From: Lachnospiraceae bacterium | Lineage (GTDB): Bacteria > Bacillota > Clostridia > Lachnospirales > Lachnospiraceae | Direction of reading: 5' to 3' | Assembly: GCA_024693135.1 (NCBI GenBank) | Contig: JAILLN010000007.1 | Span: forward strand, 1-64,000 | DNA: 64,000 nt | Shown: one piece after another, positions 17,568-26,861 of the stretch | Position numbering within the stretch: the first letter of the stretch is position 1 | Layout of the letters: every line of letters begins with the position of its first letter | Made by a program: the position numbers and the translations under genes | The notes under the pieces: model-generated | Databases searched by the model: none | What the model saw: the letters and a program-made list of their open reading frames with translations, nothing else | What the model was told of the DNA's origin: nothing

Positions 17568-18485
17568 ATGAAGCGCATTAGAAAGGATGAGGAGACAACC
17601 TATTGGCTGTCGTATTCGGATATGATGGCGGGTCTTCTGCTGACCTTCGTGCTGATCATAGCGTTTACGATGCTGCATGCCAAGATCCAGTTTGACGAGA
17701 AGGAAACAGAGCTTCTGGGGAAGGAACAGGAGCTGGTAGTACAGACCGATGAGCTGGAGCAGGAAAGGAAGATCGTGGCCGCCCAGAAGTCGACGTTAGA
17801 CGAGCAGGCCAAAATGCTGAACGCCCAGGAGGAGGCACTGGCAGAGCAGGGGCAGAAGATCGCCATCCAGGAAAAGACCTTAAGGGAGCAGCATGAGCTC
17901 CTGAATAAGCTGGAAGCCATCATGAGCGAGCAGCAGCAGAAGCTGGATGATATCATCGGAGTAAGGAGTGAGCTGATCGAGGCACTTCGTAAGGAGTTTG
18001 ACGATTCCAACCTCCATGTTTCCGTGGACCAGCAGACCGGCGCCATTACCTTCGATGCCAGCATCCTGTTTGATTACAATAAGGATGCCCTGAAGCCCAC
18101 CGGTAAGGAATTCCTGGCAGAATTTCTGCCAAAGTACGTGGATGTGCTTTTAAGCCCGAAGTATAAGGATTATATTTCAGAGATCATCATCGAGGGACAT
18201 ACGGATACAGAGGGCACTTATCTGTTCAACCTGGAGCTTTCCCAGAAAAGGGCTCTTTCTGTGGCGGAATACTGTCTTTCAGACGACAGCGACATCCTGG
18301 ATGCCAGGCAGCTGGAGGCGATGCGTTCTGTGGCATCGGTCACGGGCCGTTCCTACAGCAGTCCGGTATATGATGCCCGGGGAAATGTGGATATGGAGGC
18401 ATCCCGGAGGGTGGAGTTTCTCTTCCGCTTGAAGGATGAGGAAATGATCCGGGAGATGATCGAGATATTGAACTCCGAACAATAA
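17568..18485 (+). CDS. ZorB-like MotB/OmpA-family stator subunit
   Basis: A 305-residue partner of the stator protein 12 bases upstream. After a short charged N terminus comes YWLSYSDMMAGLLLTF. Asp18 at the mouth of the single membrane helix (about 18-37) matches the proton-carrying Asp of MotB and ZorB. Residues 40-130 are a long coiled coil. The OmpA-like peptidoglycan-binding domain spans about 155-300 (FDYNKDALKPTGKEFL, then IIIEGHTDTEGTYLFNLELSQKRA). The coiled coil between helix and OmpA domain is longer than in typical ZorB. The operon ends at the terminator at 18490. Confidence 0.82.
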   Translation: MKRIRKDEETTYWLSYSDMMAGLLLTFVLIIAFTMLHAKIQFDEKETELLGKEQELVVQTDELEQERKIVAAQKSTLDEQAKMLNAQEEALAEQGQKIAIQEKTLREQHELLNKLEAIMSEQQQKLDDIIGVRSELIEALRKEFDDSNLHVSVDQQTGAITFDASILFDYNKDALKPTGKEFLAEFLPKYVDVLLSPKYKDYISEIIIEGHTDTEGTYLFNLELSQKRALSVAEYCLSDDSDILDARQLEAMRSVASVTGRSYSSPVYDARGNVDMEASRRVEFLFRLKDEEMIREMIEILNSEQ

Positions 18486-18489
18486 GAAA

Positions 18490-18513
18490 AAGCCCGTGAA
18501 TGCGGGCTTTTTT
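18490..18513. terminator. Bidirectional terminator between zorB-like gene and tRNA-Ala
   Basis: GCCCG/CGGGC stem with a 6-base loop, flanked by AAAAA on the left and TTTTTT on the right. It can therefore stop both the motor operon (+) and the tRNA transcript (-). Confidence 0.85.
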
Positions 18514-18515
18514 CG

Positions 18516-18588
18516 TGGAGCCAAAGGGGTTCGAACCCTCGACCTCAGCGTTGCGAACGCTGCGCTCTCCCAACTGAGCTATGACCCC
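18516..18588 (-). tRNA. tRNA-Ala, anticodon CGC
   Basis: Read on the minus strand, the acceptor stem GGGGTCA pairs with TGGCTCC with one G-T pair. The D-arm (GCTC...GAGC), a 5-bp anticodon stem CAGCG/CGCTG with loop TTCGCAA (anticodon CGC, codon GCG) and the T-arm with TTCGAAC are all present. Discriminator base A is followed by CGA, so the CCA end is not encoded. Confidence 0.95.
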
Positions 18589-18608
18589 TCTTGTTTGCAA
18601 CGCATAGA

Positions 18609-18638
18609 ATTATAGCATTCAGACGATGTTTTAGTCAA
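18609..18638 (-). promoter_or_regulatory. tRNA promoter
   Basis: On the minus strand: TTGACT (18638-18633), 18-base spacer, TATAAT (18614-18609), 20 bases before the tRNA 5' end. Confidence 0.75.
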
Positions 18639-18679
18639 GCGTTGAATAAAACCGGGATCCGTATCGTGGAGGATTGAAG

Positions 18680-19537
18680 ATGCTGGACGTGATATGGGAT
18701 ACAGCCTTAGATGCATTGAAGCTGCTTCCCTTTTTATTTGCGGCATATCTGCTGATGGAATATGTGGAGCACCGTTCAGGCGATGGCTTTGCAAATGCCA
18801 TCCGGAAGGCGGGCCGGTTCGGTCCCTTGATCGGAGGCTTTTTAGGTATTTTCCCCCAATGCGGGTTTTCGGCGGCATGCGCCAATCTTTATGCAGGAAG
18901 CGTGATTTCTGCCGGAACGCTTTTGGCCGTATTTCTTTCCACCTCAGACGAGATGCTTCCCATTCTGATCTCGGAAGGGACCGAGCCGCTGTTGATCCTG
19001 AAAATTCTTGGCATGAAAGCTTTCTTTGGGATCGGATTCGGCTTTCTGATCGATCATGCGGTCAGAAAGGCCGGGAAGGGAAAGACGGAATGGAGCATTG
19101 AAAAGCTCTGTGAGAGGGAGCATTGCAGCTGTGAGGAGGAGGAGGGGGTGCTTAAGCCTGCCCTGGTTCATACGCTGCACGTATTTCTTTTTGTGGCGGC
19201 TATCACGTTTCTGATCAACCTTGGCATCTATTTTCTGGGTGAGGATGCATTGAAGGAGATCGCCATGGGAAAGCCGTATTTTGGTGAACTGATCGCCGCT
19301 CTGATCGGCCTGATCCCCAACTGTGCCGCCTCTGTGGTGATCACGCAGCTTTATCTGGAGGGACTGATCACGGCGGGAGCCATGATCTCAGGGCTTTTGA
19401 CCGGTGCGGGCATCGGGCTTCTGGTGCTTTACAGGGTCAACGATGCGCTTAAGGAAAACCTGATGCTGACAGGGGTTCTGTATCTTTCCGGAGTGGCGGG
19501 CGGAATGCTGGTGGAAGCCCTTCATCTGGCCATATAA
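18680..19537 (+). CDS. Putative heavy-metal efflux permease (ArsP_2/DUF2899 type)
   Basis: A multi-pass membrane protein of 285 residues. The ATG at 18680 follows GTGGAGG by 7 bases. Two halves each contain several hydrophobic segments. A central cytoplasmic loop (about 130-155) has the metal-friendly EHCSCEEEE cluster. Repeated glycine-rich motifs (IGGFLGIFPQCGFSAACANLY in half one; ALIGLIPNCAASVVITQLY in half two) show an internal duplication with P-x-C in each. This fits the family annotated as putative manganese or arsenic exporter. The ion is not decided by the sequence. Confidence 0.7.
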   Translation: MLDVIWDTALDALKLLPFLFAAYLLMEYVEHRSGDGFANAIRKAGRFGPLIGGFLGIFPQCGFSAACANLYAGSVISAGTLLAVFLSTSDEMLPILISEGTEPLLILKILGMKAFFGIGFGFLIDHAVRKAGKGKTEWSIEKLCEREHCSCEEEEGVLKPALVHTLHVFLFVAAITFLINLGIYFLGEDALKEIAMGKPYFGELIAALIGLIPNCAASVVITQLYLEGLITAGAMISGLLTGAGIGLLVLYRVNDALKENLMLTGVLYLSGVAGGMLVEALHLAI

Positions 19538-19551
19538 AGGCGGTAAGAAGC

Positions 19552-20436
19552 ATGGATCATGAAAAATGGGAAAAACTGAAAAGCCTTTTGTTCTTCCTGC
19601 CGCTCCTTCTTTCGATGCTGTCGATCCTTTGGTGCGCGGTGATCTTTTCAAAGGTGAACGATATCGAATACCGGCTCAAGACCGTTTCCCTTAACAGCTA
19701 TGTGGAGCAGACCCTGGTATCGAATAATTATTATGTCGAGCCCGGGGAAGGCGGAGGGGAGGGGCTTCAGACGGAGATCATCGTCCCCGGCAGCCGTCAG
19801 GCAAAGAAGCAGAAGGTGGCTTACCTGACCTTTGATGACGGCCCAAGCCCCAATACGGAAAAAATCCTGAAAACCCTGAAGCGGCACAATGTGAAAGCAA
19901 CCTTTTTTGTGGATGGGAATGCAGACGGGGTAGAAGGGCTTGAGGAGGAATACAAGAGGATCGTGGACGAGGGACATACCATAGCCATGCATTCTTATTC
20001 CCATCAATATGCCTCACTGTACCGCTCCGAGGAAAGCTTTGAAGATGACCTTGATAAAATACATTCCCTAATCTATAATAAAACAGGTGTCGATGCGACA
20101 ATCTATCGTTTTCCCGGAGGATCAGGAAATCACGTAAGCCAAGTGGACATGGGCGTATTTGCAGAAGCCCTCCATGCCAGGGGATATGAATACTGGGATT
20201 GGAATGTCTATCCGGGAAGCGCCAGCGGAAAAAGCATCCCGGCCAGGGAGATCGTAGCCGGGGTAATGGATCAGGCAGAGCGGGTAGATACGCTGATCAT
20301 CCTTCTGCATGATACGGCAGAAAAGGACACCACGGCGGAAGCGCTTCCAGAGATCATCGAGGGACTTTTGGAACGGGATATCATCCTGCTGCCCATGGAT
20401 ATGAATACTCCCTTGATCCAGCAGGTATCAAAATAG
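19552..20436 (+). CDS. Membrane-anchored polysaccharide deacetylase (NodB domain)
   Basis: It probably deacetylates cell-wall peptidoglycan or another surface glycan. The 294 residues have a membrane anchor at about 11-31, a linker, and a NodB domain from residue 88. Motif 1 is TFDDGPSP with Asp95 and Asp96, the metal-binding pair includes HSYSH near 147, and motif 3 is RFPGGSGN near 184. It lies 14 bases after the permease gene. The domain is complete. The exact substrate is not known. Confidence 0.88.
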   Translation: MDHEKWEKLKSLLFFLPLLLSMLSILWCAVIFSKVNDIEYRLKTVSLNSYVEQTLVSNNYYVEPGEGGGEGLQTEIIVPGSRQAKKQKVAYLTFDDGPSPNTEKILKTLKRHNVKATFFVDGNADGVEGLEEEYKRIVDEGHTIAMHSYSHQYASLYRSEESFEDDLDKIHSLIYNKTGVDATIYRFPGGSGNHVSQVDMGVFAEALHARGYEYWDWNVYPGSASGKSIPAREIVAGVMDQAERVDTLIILLHDTAEKDTTAEALPEIIEGLLERDIILLPMDMNTPLIQQVSK

Positions 20437-20507
20437 GGCAGGATAAGCCGTGAATCGTAGATTTATGCTATTCATAGTATAGATAAAAATATAGAGGAGG
20501 AGAGAGG

Positions 20508-21869
20508 ATGGGGTTTTTCAAAGACTTCAAGCAAGATCTTTCCCAGGCTGTGGATGAGCTGAACAATACATCTGCAAAGCCGGGAGAGAATTCTTCCGGA
20601 CAGAGCCCGGCTGTTGAGGAAACCTTTGAAAGCGGGATTGGGTTCTTTTCGATGGATGAGCCTGCCGCAGAGGAAAAGCCTGAGGCGGCTGCAGTAATGC
20701 CTGAGCTTCCGAAGGTGGAGGAGCCGGAGCAGATGTCATTTATTGATTTCGGGATGAATTCGGAGCCCGAGCCGGAGCCGATCCCTGAACCGATTCCCGA
20801 ACCGGAGCTGACGCCTAAGCCGGAGCAGATTCCCGAACCGGAGCCGATTCCCGAGCCGGAGCCGACGCTTAAGCCGGAGCCGACGCTTAAGCCGGAGCCG
20901 ATCCCTGAGCCCATGTCTTCCTATGCGGATCTTTTTGTGAAGCCGGGCGAATATGTCAAACCGAAAAAGAAGCGCAAGCCGGTAGAGCCTGCTCCCGAAC
21001 CCGAGCCTGAGCCGGTGCCCGAGCCTGAACCTGAACCTGAACCTGAGCCGGTGCCCGAGCCTGAACCTGAACCTGAGCCGGTGCCCGAGCCTGAGCCGGA
21101 ACCCGAGCCTGAACCGGTGTCCGAGCCTGAACCGGTGCCCGAGCCTGAACCGGTGCCCGAGCCGGAACCGGTGCCCGAGCCGGAACCTGAGCCTGAGCCG
21201 GAACCTGAGCCGGAACCTGAGCCTGAGCCGGAACCTGAGCCTGAGCCGGAACCTGAGCCGGAACCCGAGCCTGAGCCGGAACCCGAGCCTGAGCCGGAAC
21301 CCGTAGTTGCAGAGGAAATGATAACAGAAGAAAATATATATCAGGAGGAGAAGGAAGAGATGACAGATATGGAGATGGAAGTAGCAGCAGAGGAATTTGA
21401 CAACACGCCGCCCTCAGATGAATCAGCAGTGATCACTGCGGGAATGACCATTGACGGAAATATTACATCCGGAGGATCCCTTGAGATCCTGGGCAGCATC
21501 ACAGGAAACATCAAGATCCGCGGCAAGCTTACGATCTCGGGCACCATCAAGGGAGATTCCACGGCATCGGAGATCTTTGCGGATTCGGCGAAGATCACCG
21601 GACAGATCAACAGCTCCGGGTCGGTGAAGATCGGACAGTCCTCTGTGATCCTGGGGAATATTACCGCCCAGTCTGCAGTGATCGCCGGTGCGGTGAAGGG
21701 CGATATCGATGTGCAGGGTCCTGTGATCCTGGATACATCGGCCATCGTTATGGGAGATATCAAGTCCAAAGCCGTTCAGATCAATAACGGTGCCGTGATC
21801 GAGGGCCACTGCTCGCAGTGCTATGCCGATGTGAGCCCGACATCCTTCTTCCAGGATATCAAGGAATGA
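20508..21869 (+). CDS. Bactofilin with long Pro-Glu repeat region
   Basis: A 453-residue cytoskeletal protein. Residues 1-85 are an acidic head. Residues 86-265 are almost pure PEPEPEP-type repeats. Residues 305-453 are the bactofilin beta-helix domain, with [16 protein letters not shown], then repeated turns such as IKGDSTAS and GDIDVQG. Bactofilins polymerise under the membrane and guide cell shape or wall enzymes. The repeat region is a likely length-variable spacer. It stands just before the pyrH operon with its own upstream gap of 71 bases. Confidence 0.88.
   Translation: MGFFKDFKQDLSQAVDELNNTSAKPGENSSGQSPAVEETFESGIGFFSMDEPAAEEKPEAAAVMPELPKVEEPEQMSFIDFGMNSEPEPEPIPEPIPEPELTPKPEQIPEPEPIPEPEPTLKPEPTLKPEPIPEPMSSYADLFVKPGEYVKPKKKRKPVEPAPEPEPEPVPEPEPEPEPEPVPEPEPEPEPVPEPEPEPEPEPVSEPEPVPEPEPVPEPEPVPEPEPEPEPEPEPEPEPEPEPEPEPEPEPEPEPEPEPEPEPEPVVAEEMITEENIYQEEKEEMTDMEMEVAAEEFDNTPPSDESAVITAGMTIDGNITSGGSLEILGSITGNIKIRGKLTISGTIKGDSTASEIFADSAKITGQINSSGSVKIGQSSVILGNITAQSAVIAGAVKGDIDVQGPVILDTSAIVMGDIKSKAVQINNGAVIEGHCSQCYADVSPTSFFQDIKE
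20760..21303 (+). repeat. Hexanucleotide-based repeat encoding Pro-Glu
   Basis: About 90 tandem copies of variants of a six-base unit (GAGCCT, GAGCCG, GAACCT, GAACCG, with GTGCCC inserts), interrupted near 20915-20985 by a unique segment. Such arrays can change length by slippage, always in frame because the unit is six bases. Confidence 0.9.
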
Positions 21870-21881
21870 TTTGGAGATAAG

Positions 21882-22580
21882 ATGAAGCGTATTTTATTGA
21901 AGCTTTCGGGAGAAGCCCTGGCCGGAGATCAAAAGACGGGCTTTGACGAGTCCTTTATCCGGAGCGTGGCTGAGCAGGTAAAGACGGTCACGGAAAGCGG
22001 CGTGGAGATAGGCGTCGTGATCGGTGGAGGAAATTTCTGGCGGGGCCGCACTTCCGAAAATATTGACCGGACAAAGGCAGATCAGATCGGGATGCTGGCG
22101 ACGGTCATGAACTGCATCTATGTTTCCGAGGTATTCCGGTCGGTGGGGATGTCGACCGGCATACTGACTCCCTTTGAGTGCGGTTCCTTTACCAAGCTTT
22201 TTTCCAAGGACCGGGCAAATAAGTATTTCAAAAAGGGAATAGTAGTTTTTTTTGCCGGGGGCACCGGACACCCTTATTTTTCGACGGATACGGGTGCCGT
22301 GCTGCGTGCGGTGGAGACAGAGGCGGATATGATCCTCTTAGCCAAGGCAGTGGACGGGGTCTATGACAGCGATCCCAAGAAAAACCCCCAGGCGGTAAAG
22401 TATGATCAGCTTTCCATCCGCGAGGTCATTGACAGGGAGCTGATGGTCATCGACCTGACGGCCTCCATTCTGGCGATGGAAAATAAGATGCCGATGCTGG
22501 TATTCGGGCTGAATGAAAAGGACAGTATAATCAATGCGGTAAATGGGAGATCGAGCGGGACCAGGATCACTGTTTCCTGA
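21882..22580 (+). CDS. pyrH: UMP kinase
   Basis: It phosphorylates UMP to UDP for pyrimidine and wall precursor synthesis. The 232 residues show the amino-acid-kinase fold markers LKLSGEALAG at the start, IGGGNFWRG near residue 45 and the TDTGAVLRA segment near 135. Length is normal. Start ATG follows TTGGAGAT, 12 bases after the bactofilin stop. It heads the conserved pyrH-frr-uppS-cdsA-dxr-rseP block. Confidence 0.95.
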   Translation: MKRILLKLSGEALAGDQKTGFDESFIRSVAEQVKTVTESGVEIGVVIGGGNFWRGRTSENIDRTKADQIGMLATVMNCIYVSEVFRSVGMSTGILTPFECGSFTKLFSKDRANKYFKKGIVVFFAGGTGHPYFSTDTGAVLRAVETEADMILLAKAVDGVYDSDPKKNPQAVKYDQLSIREVIDRELMVIDLTASILAMENKMPMLVFGLNEKDSIINAVNGRSSGTRITVS

Positions 22581-22604
22581 GCGGCTTCCGCAAAGGAGGA
22601 ACGC

Positions 22605-23156
22605 ATGGACGAACGTATCAAGCCGTATGACACGAAAATGACGAAGTCTCTTAGCAACCTGGAAGGTGAGTATGCCGGCATCCGGGCAGGAAGGGCGAAT
22701 CCCCACATTTTGGATAAGCTCAGGGTGGATTATTACGGAACGCCCACACCGATCCAGCAGGTAGGAAATGTGGCAGTGCCGGAAGCCAGAGTCATTACGA
22801 TCACTCCCTGGGAGAAAACCCTGGTGAAGGAGATCGAACGCGCCATCATGAAGTCGGATATCGGGATCAATCCCAGCAGCGACGGCTCCACGATCCGCTT
22901 GGTATTTCCCGAGCTTACGGAGGAGCGGAGGAAGGATCTGTGCAAGGATGTGAAAAAGAAGGCGGAGGAATGCAAGGTAGCCATCCGCAATATCCGCAGG
23001 GATGGGAATGATGCGTTTAAGAAGCTTTCCAAATCAGAGGTTTCAGAGGATGAGATCAAAGACCTGCAGGATGAGCTTCAGAAGCTGACGGATTCCTATA
23101 TCAAAAAGATCGATGAGACTGCGGCAGCCAAGGAGAAAGAAATCATCACGATATGA
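22605..23156 (+). CDS. frr: Ribosome recycling factor
   Basis: It splits post-termination ribosomes together with EF-G. The 183 residues are full length, with the conserved N-terminal helix start, AGRANPHILDKLRVDYYG and the family's ITPW segment. An AAAGGAGG site precedes the ATG. The stop overlaps the uppS start (ATGA). Confidence 0.95.
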   Translation: MDERIKPYDTKMTKSLSNLEGEYAGIRAGRANPHILDKLRVDYYGTPTPIQQVGNVAVPEARVITITPWEKTLVKEIERAIMKSDIGINPSSDGSTIRLVFPELTEERRKDLCKDVKKKAEECKVAIRNIRRDGNDAFKKLSKSEVSEDEIKDLQDELQKLTDSYIKKIDETAAAKEKEIITI

Positions 23157-23851
23157 ATCAAGTACCGGAACATGTGGCCATCATCCTGGATGGCAATGGA
23201 AGATGGGCAAAATCCAAGGGGATGCCCAGAAATTACGGACATACGATGGGCGCGAAGAACGTGGAAACGATCTGCCGCGCCTGTCATAATATGGGGATCC
23301 GCTATCTGACGGTATATGCCTTTTCCACGGAAAACTGGAAACGTCCGGACGATGAGGTAAAGGCCATCATGAAGCTGCTGAAGAGCTACCTGAAGACCTG
23401 CTTTACCCTGGCGAAGGATAATGATATGTGCGTCAGGGTGCTGGGAGATCTGGATGGCCTGGATCCGGACATGAGGGATACGATCCTGAGGCTGGAGGAG
23501 GAAACAAAAGATTATGGCGGCCTTCATTTTCAGATCGCACTAAATTACGGAAGCAGGGATGAGATCGTCCGTGCCGTCCGGCGGATGGAAAAAGACAGGG
23601 AGGCAGGGCTGGCCACGGGAGATATTACGGAGGAGATGCTTGCTTCCTATCTGGATACGAAGGGCATCCCGGATCCGGATCTTTTGATCCGCACCTCCGG
23701 AGAAGAAAGGCTTTCCAATTTCCTGCTCTGGCAGTGCGCATATACAGAATTTTATTTTACGGATGTGCATTGGCCGGCCTTCAACGAGGAAGAGCTGAAA
23801 AAGGCTGTGGAAAGCTACGGAGAAAGGAATCGAAGGTATGGGGGGGTTTAA
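23153..23851 (+). CDS. uppS: Undecaprenyl diphosphate synthase
   Basis: It builds the C55 lipid carrier for cell-wall synthesis. The 232 residues start with HVAIILDGNGRWAK, where Asp13 is the catalytic Asp. YAFSTENWKRP, the family's substrate loop, and RTSGEERLSNFLLWQ near the C terminus are all present. It overlaps frr by 4 bases and cdsA by 14. Confidence 0.95.
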   Translation: MNQVPEHVAIILDGNGRWAKSKGMPRNYGHTMGAKNVETICRACHNMGIRYLTVYAFSTENWKRPDDEVKAIMKLLKSYLKTCFTLAKDNDMCVRVLGDLDGLDPDMRDTILRLEEETKDYGGLHFQIALNYGSRDEIVRAVRRMEKDREAGLATGDITEEMLASYLDTKGIPDPDLLIRTSGEERLSNFLLWQCAYTEFYFTDVHWPAFNEEELKKAVESYGERNRRYGGV

Positions 23852-24659
23852 GATCCGTGTATTGAGCTCCGTCGTCCTGGTGATCCTTCTGGGATCGGCG
23901 CTCTGGGTCGGCGGCCCATATCTGTGGCTTCTGCTTCTCTTTGCTTCCATGGTCGGATTATTTGAGTTTTACCGTGCCGTGCGGGTGCAGGGCCTCAGGC
24001 AGAAAAAGCGGCCGGATCTGCTGGAAGCGGTCGGGTATGCGGCCTGCTTTTTTTATTATGTCGTGCTTTACCAGGGCGGTAAGGAGCGGGAACTGCTTTA
24101 TGTGATCGTCGCTTCCCTGATCCTGATGATGGTGGCATATGTCTTGAAATTTCCGGATTTCAATTCAAATCAGGTCTTTCAGGCGTTCTTTGGGATCATC
24201 TATGTTTGTGTCATGCTTTCCTTCGTCTATCTGACAAGGATGGAGGAGGGAGGCAGGAGCACGGTCTGGATGATCTTTATCGGATCCTGGGTGTCGGATA
24301 CCTTTGCATACCTTGTGGGGATCCTGATCGGGAAGCATAAGCTGGCGCCGAAGCTTTCCCCCAAAAAATCCGTGGAGGGCGCCATCGGAGGGGTGGCAGG
24401 AGCCGCGCTGGCAGGACTCCTGTTTGGGCACTTCTGGGGGACGGAGGGGCTTGCGTGGGCTTATTTCCTGATGGGGGCCATAGGCTCTGTCATATCCCAG
24501 ATCGGCGACCTGACAGCTTCTGCCATAAAACGGAATCATGACATCAAGGACTATGGCACCCTGATCCCGGGACAGGGCGGGATATTAGACCGGTTTGACT
24601 CGGTCATTATCATGGCCCCGGTGGTATATATCCTGTCCCAGCTCATGTTCAATGCCTGA
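23838..24659 (+). CDS. cdsA: Phosphatidate cytidylyltransferase
   Basis: It makes CDP-diacylglycerol for phospholipids at the membrane. The 273 residues contain about seven hydrophobic segments and the CdsA signature KDYGTLIPGQGGILDRFDS near the C terminus. SPKKSVEGAIGGV lies before it. It starts within the end of uppS, with GAAGG as ribosome site. Confidence 0.93.
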   Translation: MGGFKIRVLSSVVLVILLGSALWVGGPYLWLLLLFASMVGLFEFYRAVRVQGLRQKKRPDLLEAVGYAACFFYYVVLYQGGKERELLYVIVASLILMMVAYVLKFPDFNSNQVFQAFFGIIYVCVMLSFVYLTRMEEGGRSTVWMIFIGSWVSDTFAYLVGILIGKHKLAPKLSPKKSVEGAIGGVAGAALAGLLFGHFWGTEGLAWAYFLMGAIGSVISQIGDLTASAIKRNHDIKDYGTLIPGQGGILDRFDSVIIMAPVVYILSQLMFNA

Positions 24660-24672
24660 TAGGAGGATCTGA

Positions 24673-25821
24673 ATGAAGACAATCAGCCTGCTGGGTTCCA
24701 CCGGCTCCATCGGTACCCAGACACTTGATATTGTAAGGAATCACCCGGACCGGTTCCGGGTGTGTGCTTTATCAGCCGGGAAAAATGAAGAACTCATGGA
24801 AAGGCAGATCCGGGAATTCCATCCCGAAATTGCCGTACTCTATGAGGAGGAGGCCGCAAGGAGCCTCCGTGAAAGGGTGGGGGATACCTCCTGCCGCATC
24901 CTGTCCGGGATGGACGGACTGATCGAGGCGGCCACGATGCCAGGGGCAGACCTGGTGCTCGGAGCCATCGTGGGGATGATCGGGATCCGTCCTGTCATCG
25001 CGGCGGTCACGGAGGGTAAGGATGTTGCCCTGGCAAATAAAGAAACCCTGGTCTGTGCAGGACACCTGATCATGCCCCTGGCAAAGGAGATGAAGGTGCA
25101 GATCCTGCCTGTGGACAGCGAGCATTCTGCCATTTTCCAGAGCCTGAGGGGAGGGGCTAAAGGGGAGGCAGAGGAGATCCTCCTTACCGCCTCCGGAGGC
25201 CCGTTCCGCGGAAAAAAGAAGGAAGAGCTGGAATCCATGAGGGCAGGGGACGCCTTAAAGCATCCAAACTGGGACATGGGCCCGAAGGTGACCATCGATT
25301 CGGCATCCCTGGTCAACAAAGGGCTTGAGGTCATGGAGGCATCCTGGCTTTTCAATATGCCTCCGGAAAAGATCCGTATCCTGGTCCATCCCCAGAGCAT
25401 CATTCATTCCATGGTACAGTTCCGGGACGGGGCTATCATCGCTCAGCTGGGGACGCCGGACATGCATCTTCCGATCCAGTATGCCCTTTCTTATCCGGAA
25501 AGGATCCCTCTTGAAGGAAAGCGGGTGGATTTCTTTGAGCTTGGGAAGCTTACCTTTGAAAAGCCGGATATTGATACTTTCCGGGGCCTGGCGCTGGCGC
25601 TTGAAGCGGCAAAGAAGGGAGGATCCCTTCCCACGGTCTTTAATGCGGCCAATGAAGAAGCCGTCCGTCTCTTCTTAGAAGACCGGATTTCTTTCCTCGG
25701 CATCCCGCGCGTCATCGAGGAGGCCATGGACCGGATCGCGTTCACAGAAAATCCATCGGTGGATGATATTATGGAGATCGAAGCAGAAACAAGGAAGATC
25801 GTGAAATGGGAACTGTCATAA
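24673..25821 (+). CDS. dxr: 1-deoxy-D-xylulose-5-phosphate reductoisomerase
   Basis: The committed step of the MEP isoprenoid pathway, giving MEP with NADPH. The 382 residues have the NADPH motif LGSTGSIGTQTL at the N terminus, ALANKETLVCAG near 115, the metal-binding PVDSEHSAIFQ near 150 and PNWDMGPKVTIDSA near 200. Length is normal. It shares the pathway with ispG at 30685. GATAGGAGG precedes the ATG. Confidence 0.95.
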   Translation: MKTISLLGSTGSIGTQTLDIVRNHPDRFRVCALSAGKNEELMERQIREFHPEIAVLYEEEAARSLRERVGDTSCRILSGMDGLIEAATMPGADLVLGAIVGMIGIRPVIAAVTEGKDVALANKETLVCAGHLIMPLAKEMKVQILPVDSEHSAIFQSLRGGAKGEAEEILLTASGGPFRGKKKEELESMRAGDALKHPNWDMGPKVTIDSASLVNKGLEVMEASWLFNMPPEKIRILVHPQSIIHSMVQFRDGAIIAQLGTPDMHLPIQYALSYPERIPLEGKRVDFFELGKLTFEKPDIDTFRGLALALEAAKKGGSLPTVFNAANEEAVRLFLEDRISFLGIPRVIEEAMDRIAFTENPSVDDIMEIEAETRKIVKWELS

Positions 25822-26852
25822 AAATACTTTTGTTTTTTCTCATATTTACCGTCATCGTGGTCTGTCATGAAGGCGGGCACTGCCTGATCGGAAAGAAGAG
25901 CGGCATCGGCGTGAGGGAATTTGCCATCGGCTTAGGCCCGACACTGATCGGATTTACGAAGGGCGGGACGAAGTACAGCATCAAGGCCCTGCCCTTTGGC
26001 GGGATCTGCATCTTCGAGGGAGATGACGGGGATGAAGCCTCCGAAGGCTCATTCCGCAATGCCGGGGTATGGCAGAGGATCGCCACGGTGGCTGCGGGAC
26101 CCATGATGAACTTTGTGCTGGCCTTTGTGCTGTCTGTCTTTGTGATCGCAAGCATCGGAGTGGATACCCCTGTGCTGAGTTCCGTGATGCAGGGATTTCC
26201 TGCCGAGAAAGCAGGGCTTTTGGCCGGGGATGAGATCGTGAGCATTGCCGGACGCAGGATCTCCGTATACCGGGATATCACCCTGTGGACGATGGTTCAT
26301 GAAGGAGAGCCCGCAGAGGTGGTTTACCGGAGGGATGGAGAGCTGTATTCCACCGTCATCACGCCGGAATACTATGAGGAAGCCGGACGGTTTCTTTTCG
26401 GCTTCACCGGGCCGATGGAATATGTCAAGATGAATCCGCTGCAGGTTCTGAGATACAGTGCGGTGGAGGTAAGGTACTGGATCGAGGTCACGATCAAGAG
26501 CTTAGGCATGCTCGGCAGGGGGAAGTACAGCGTCAATGACCTGGCGGGCCCTGTGGGGGTGGCTCAGATCGTGGGAGAGGTCTATGAGGATTCCAAAAGC
26601 GACGGGGCTTACTATGTCTGGCTCAATATGCTGAACCTTACCGTACTGCTCACCGCAGACTTGGGGGTAATGAACCTGCTGCCGCTTCCAGCATTGGACG
26701 GGGGCAGGCTTTTATTCCTGCTGATCGAGGCCGTCACAAGGAAGCGTCCTTCTGCCAGGACAGAGGGGATCATCACCCTCATTGGAGCATCCTTTCTGGT
26801 GATGCTCATGGTCTTTGTAATGTTTAACGACATCATGCGGCTTGTCCGCTAG
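25806..26852 (+). CDS. rseP: Site-2 protease RseP
   Basis: An intramembrane zinc protease that cleaves membrane-bound regulators. In its 348 residues the zinc motif is HEGGH (His21, Glu22, His25) in the first membrane segment. A PDZ domain lies at about 110-180. The C-terminal motif PLPALDGGRL near 298 supplies the third ligand. It overlaps dxr by 16 bases. In many Clostridia ispG follows directly; here two unrelated genes intervene. Confidence 0.93.
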   Translation: MGTVIKILLFFLIFTVIVVCHEGGHCLIGKKSGIGVREFAIGLGPTLIGFTKGGTKYSIKALPFGGICIFEGDDGDEASEGSFRNAGVWQRIATVAAGPMMNFVLAFVLSVFVIASIGVDTPVLSSVMQGFPAEKAGLLAGDEIVSIAGRRISVYRDITLWTMVHEGEPAEVVYRRDGELYSTVITPEYYEEAGRFLFGFTGPMEYVKMNPLQVLRYSAVEVRYWIEVTIKSLGMLGRGKYSVNDLAGPVGVAQIVGEVYEDSKSDGAYYVWLNMLNLTVLLTADLGVMNLLPLPALDGGRLLFLLIEAVTRKRPSARTEGIITLIGASFLVMLMVFVMFNDIMRLVR

Positions 26853-26861
26853 ACCCAGGCA

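Noticed and set aside
15954..18485. Complete Zorya defence system
   Set aside because: Only the ZorA- and ZorB-like genes are present. The next features are a terminator, a tRNA and unrelated genes, so a full system is not supported.
20468..20914. Minus-strand Gly/Ser-rich frame opposite the bactofilin
   Set aside because: It is the reverse reading of the Pro-Glu hexamer repeat.
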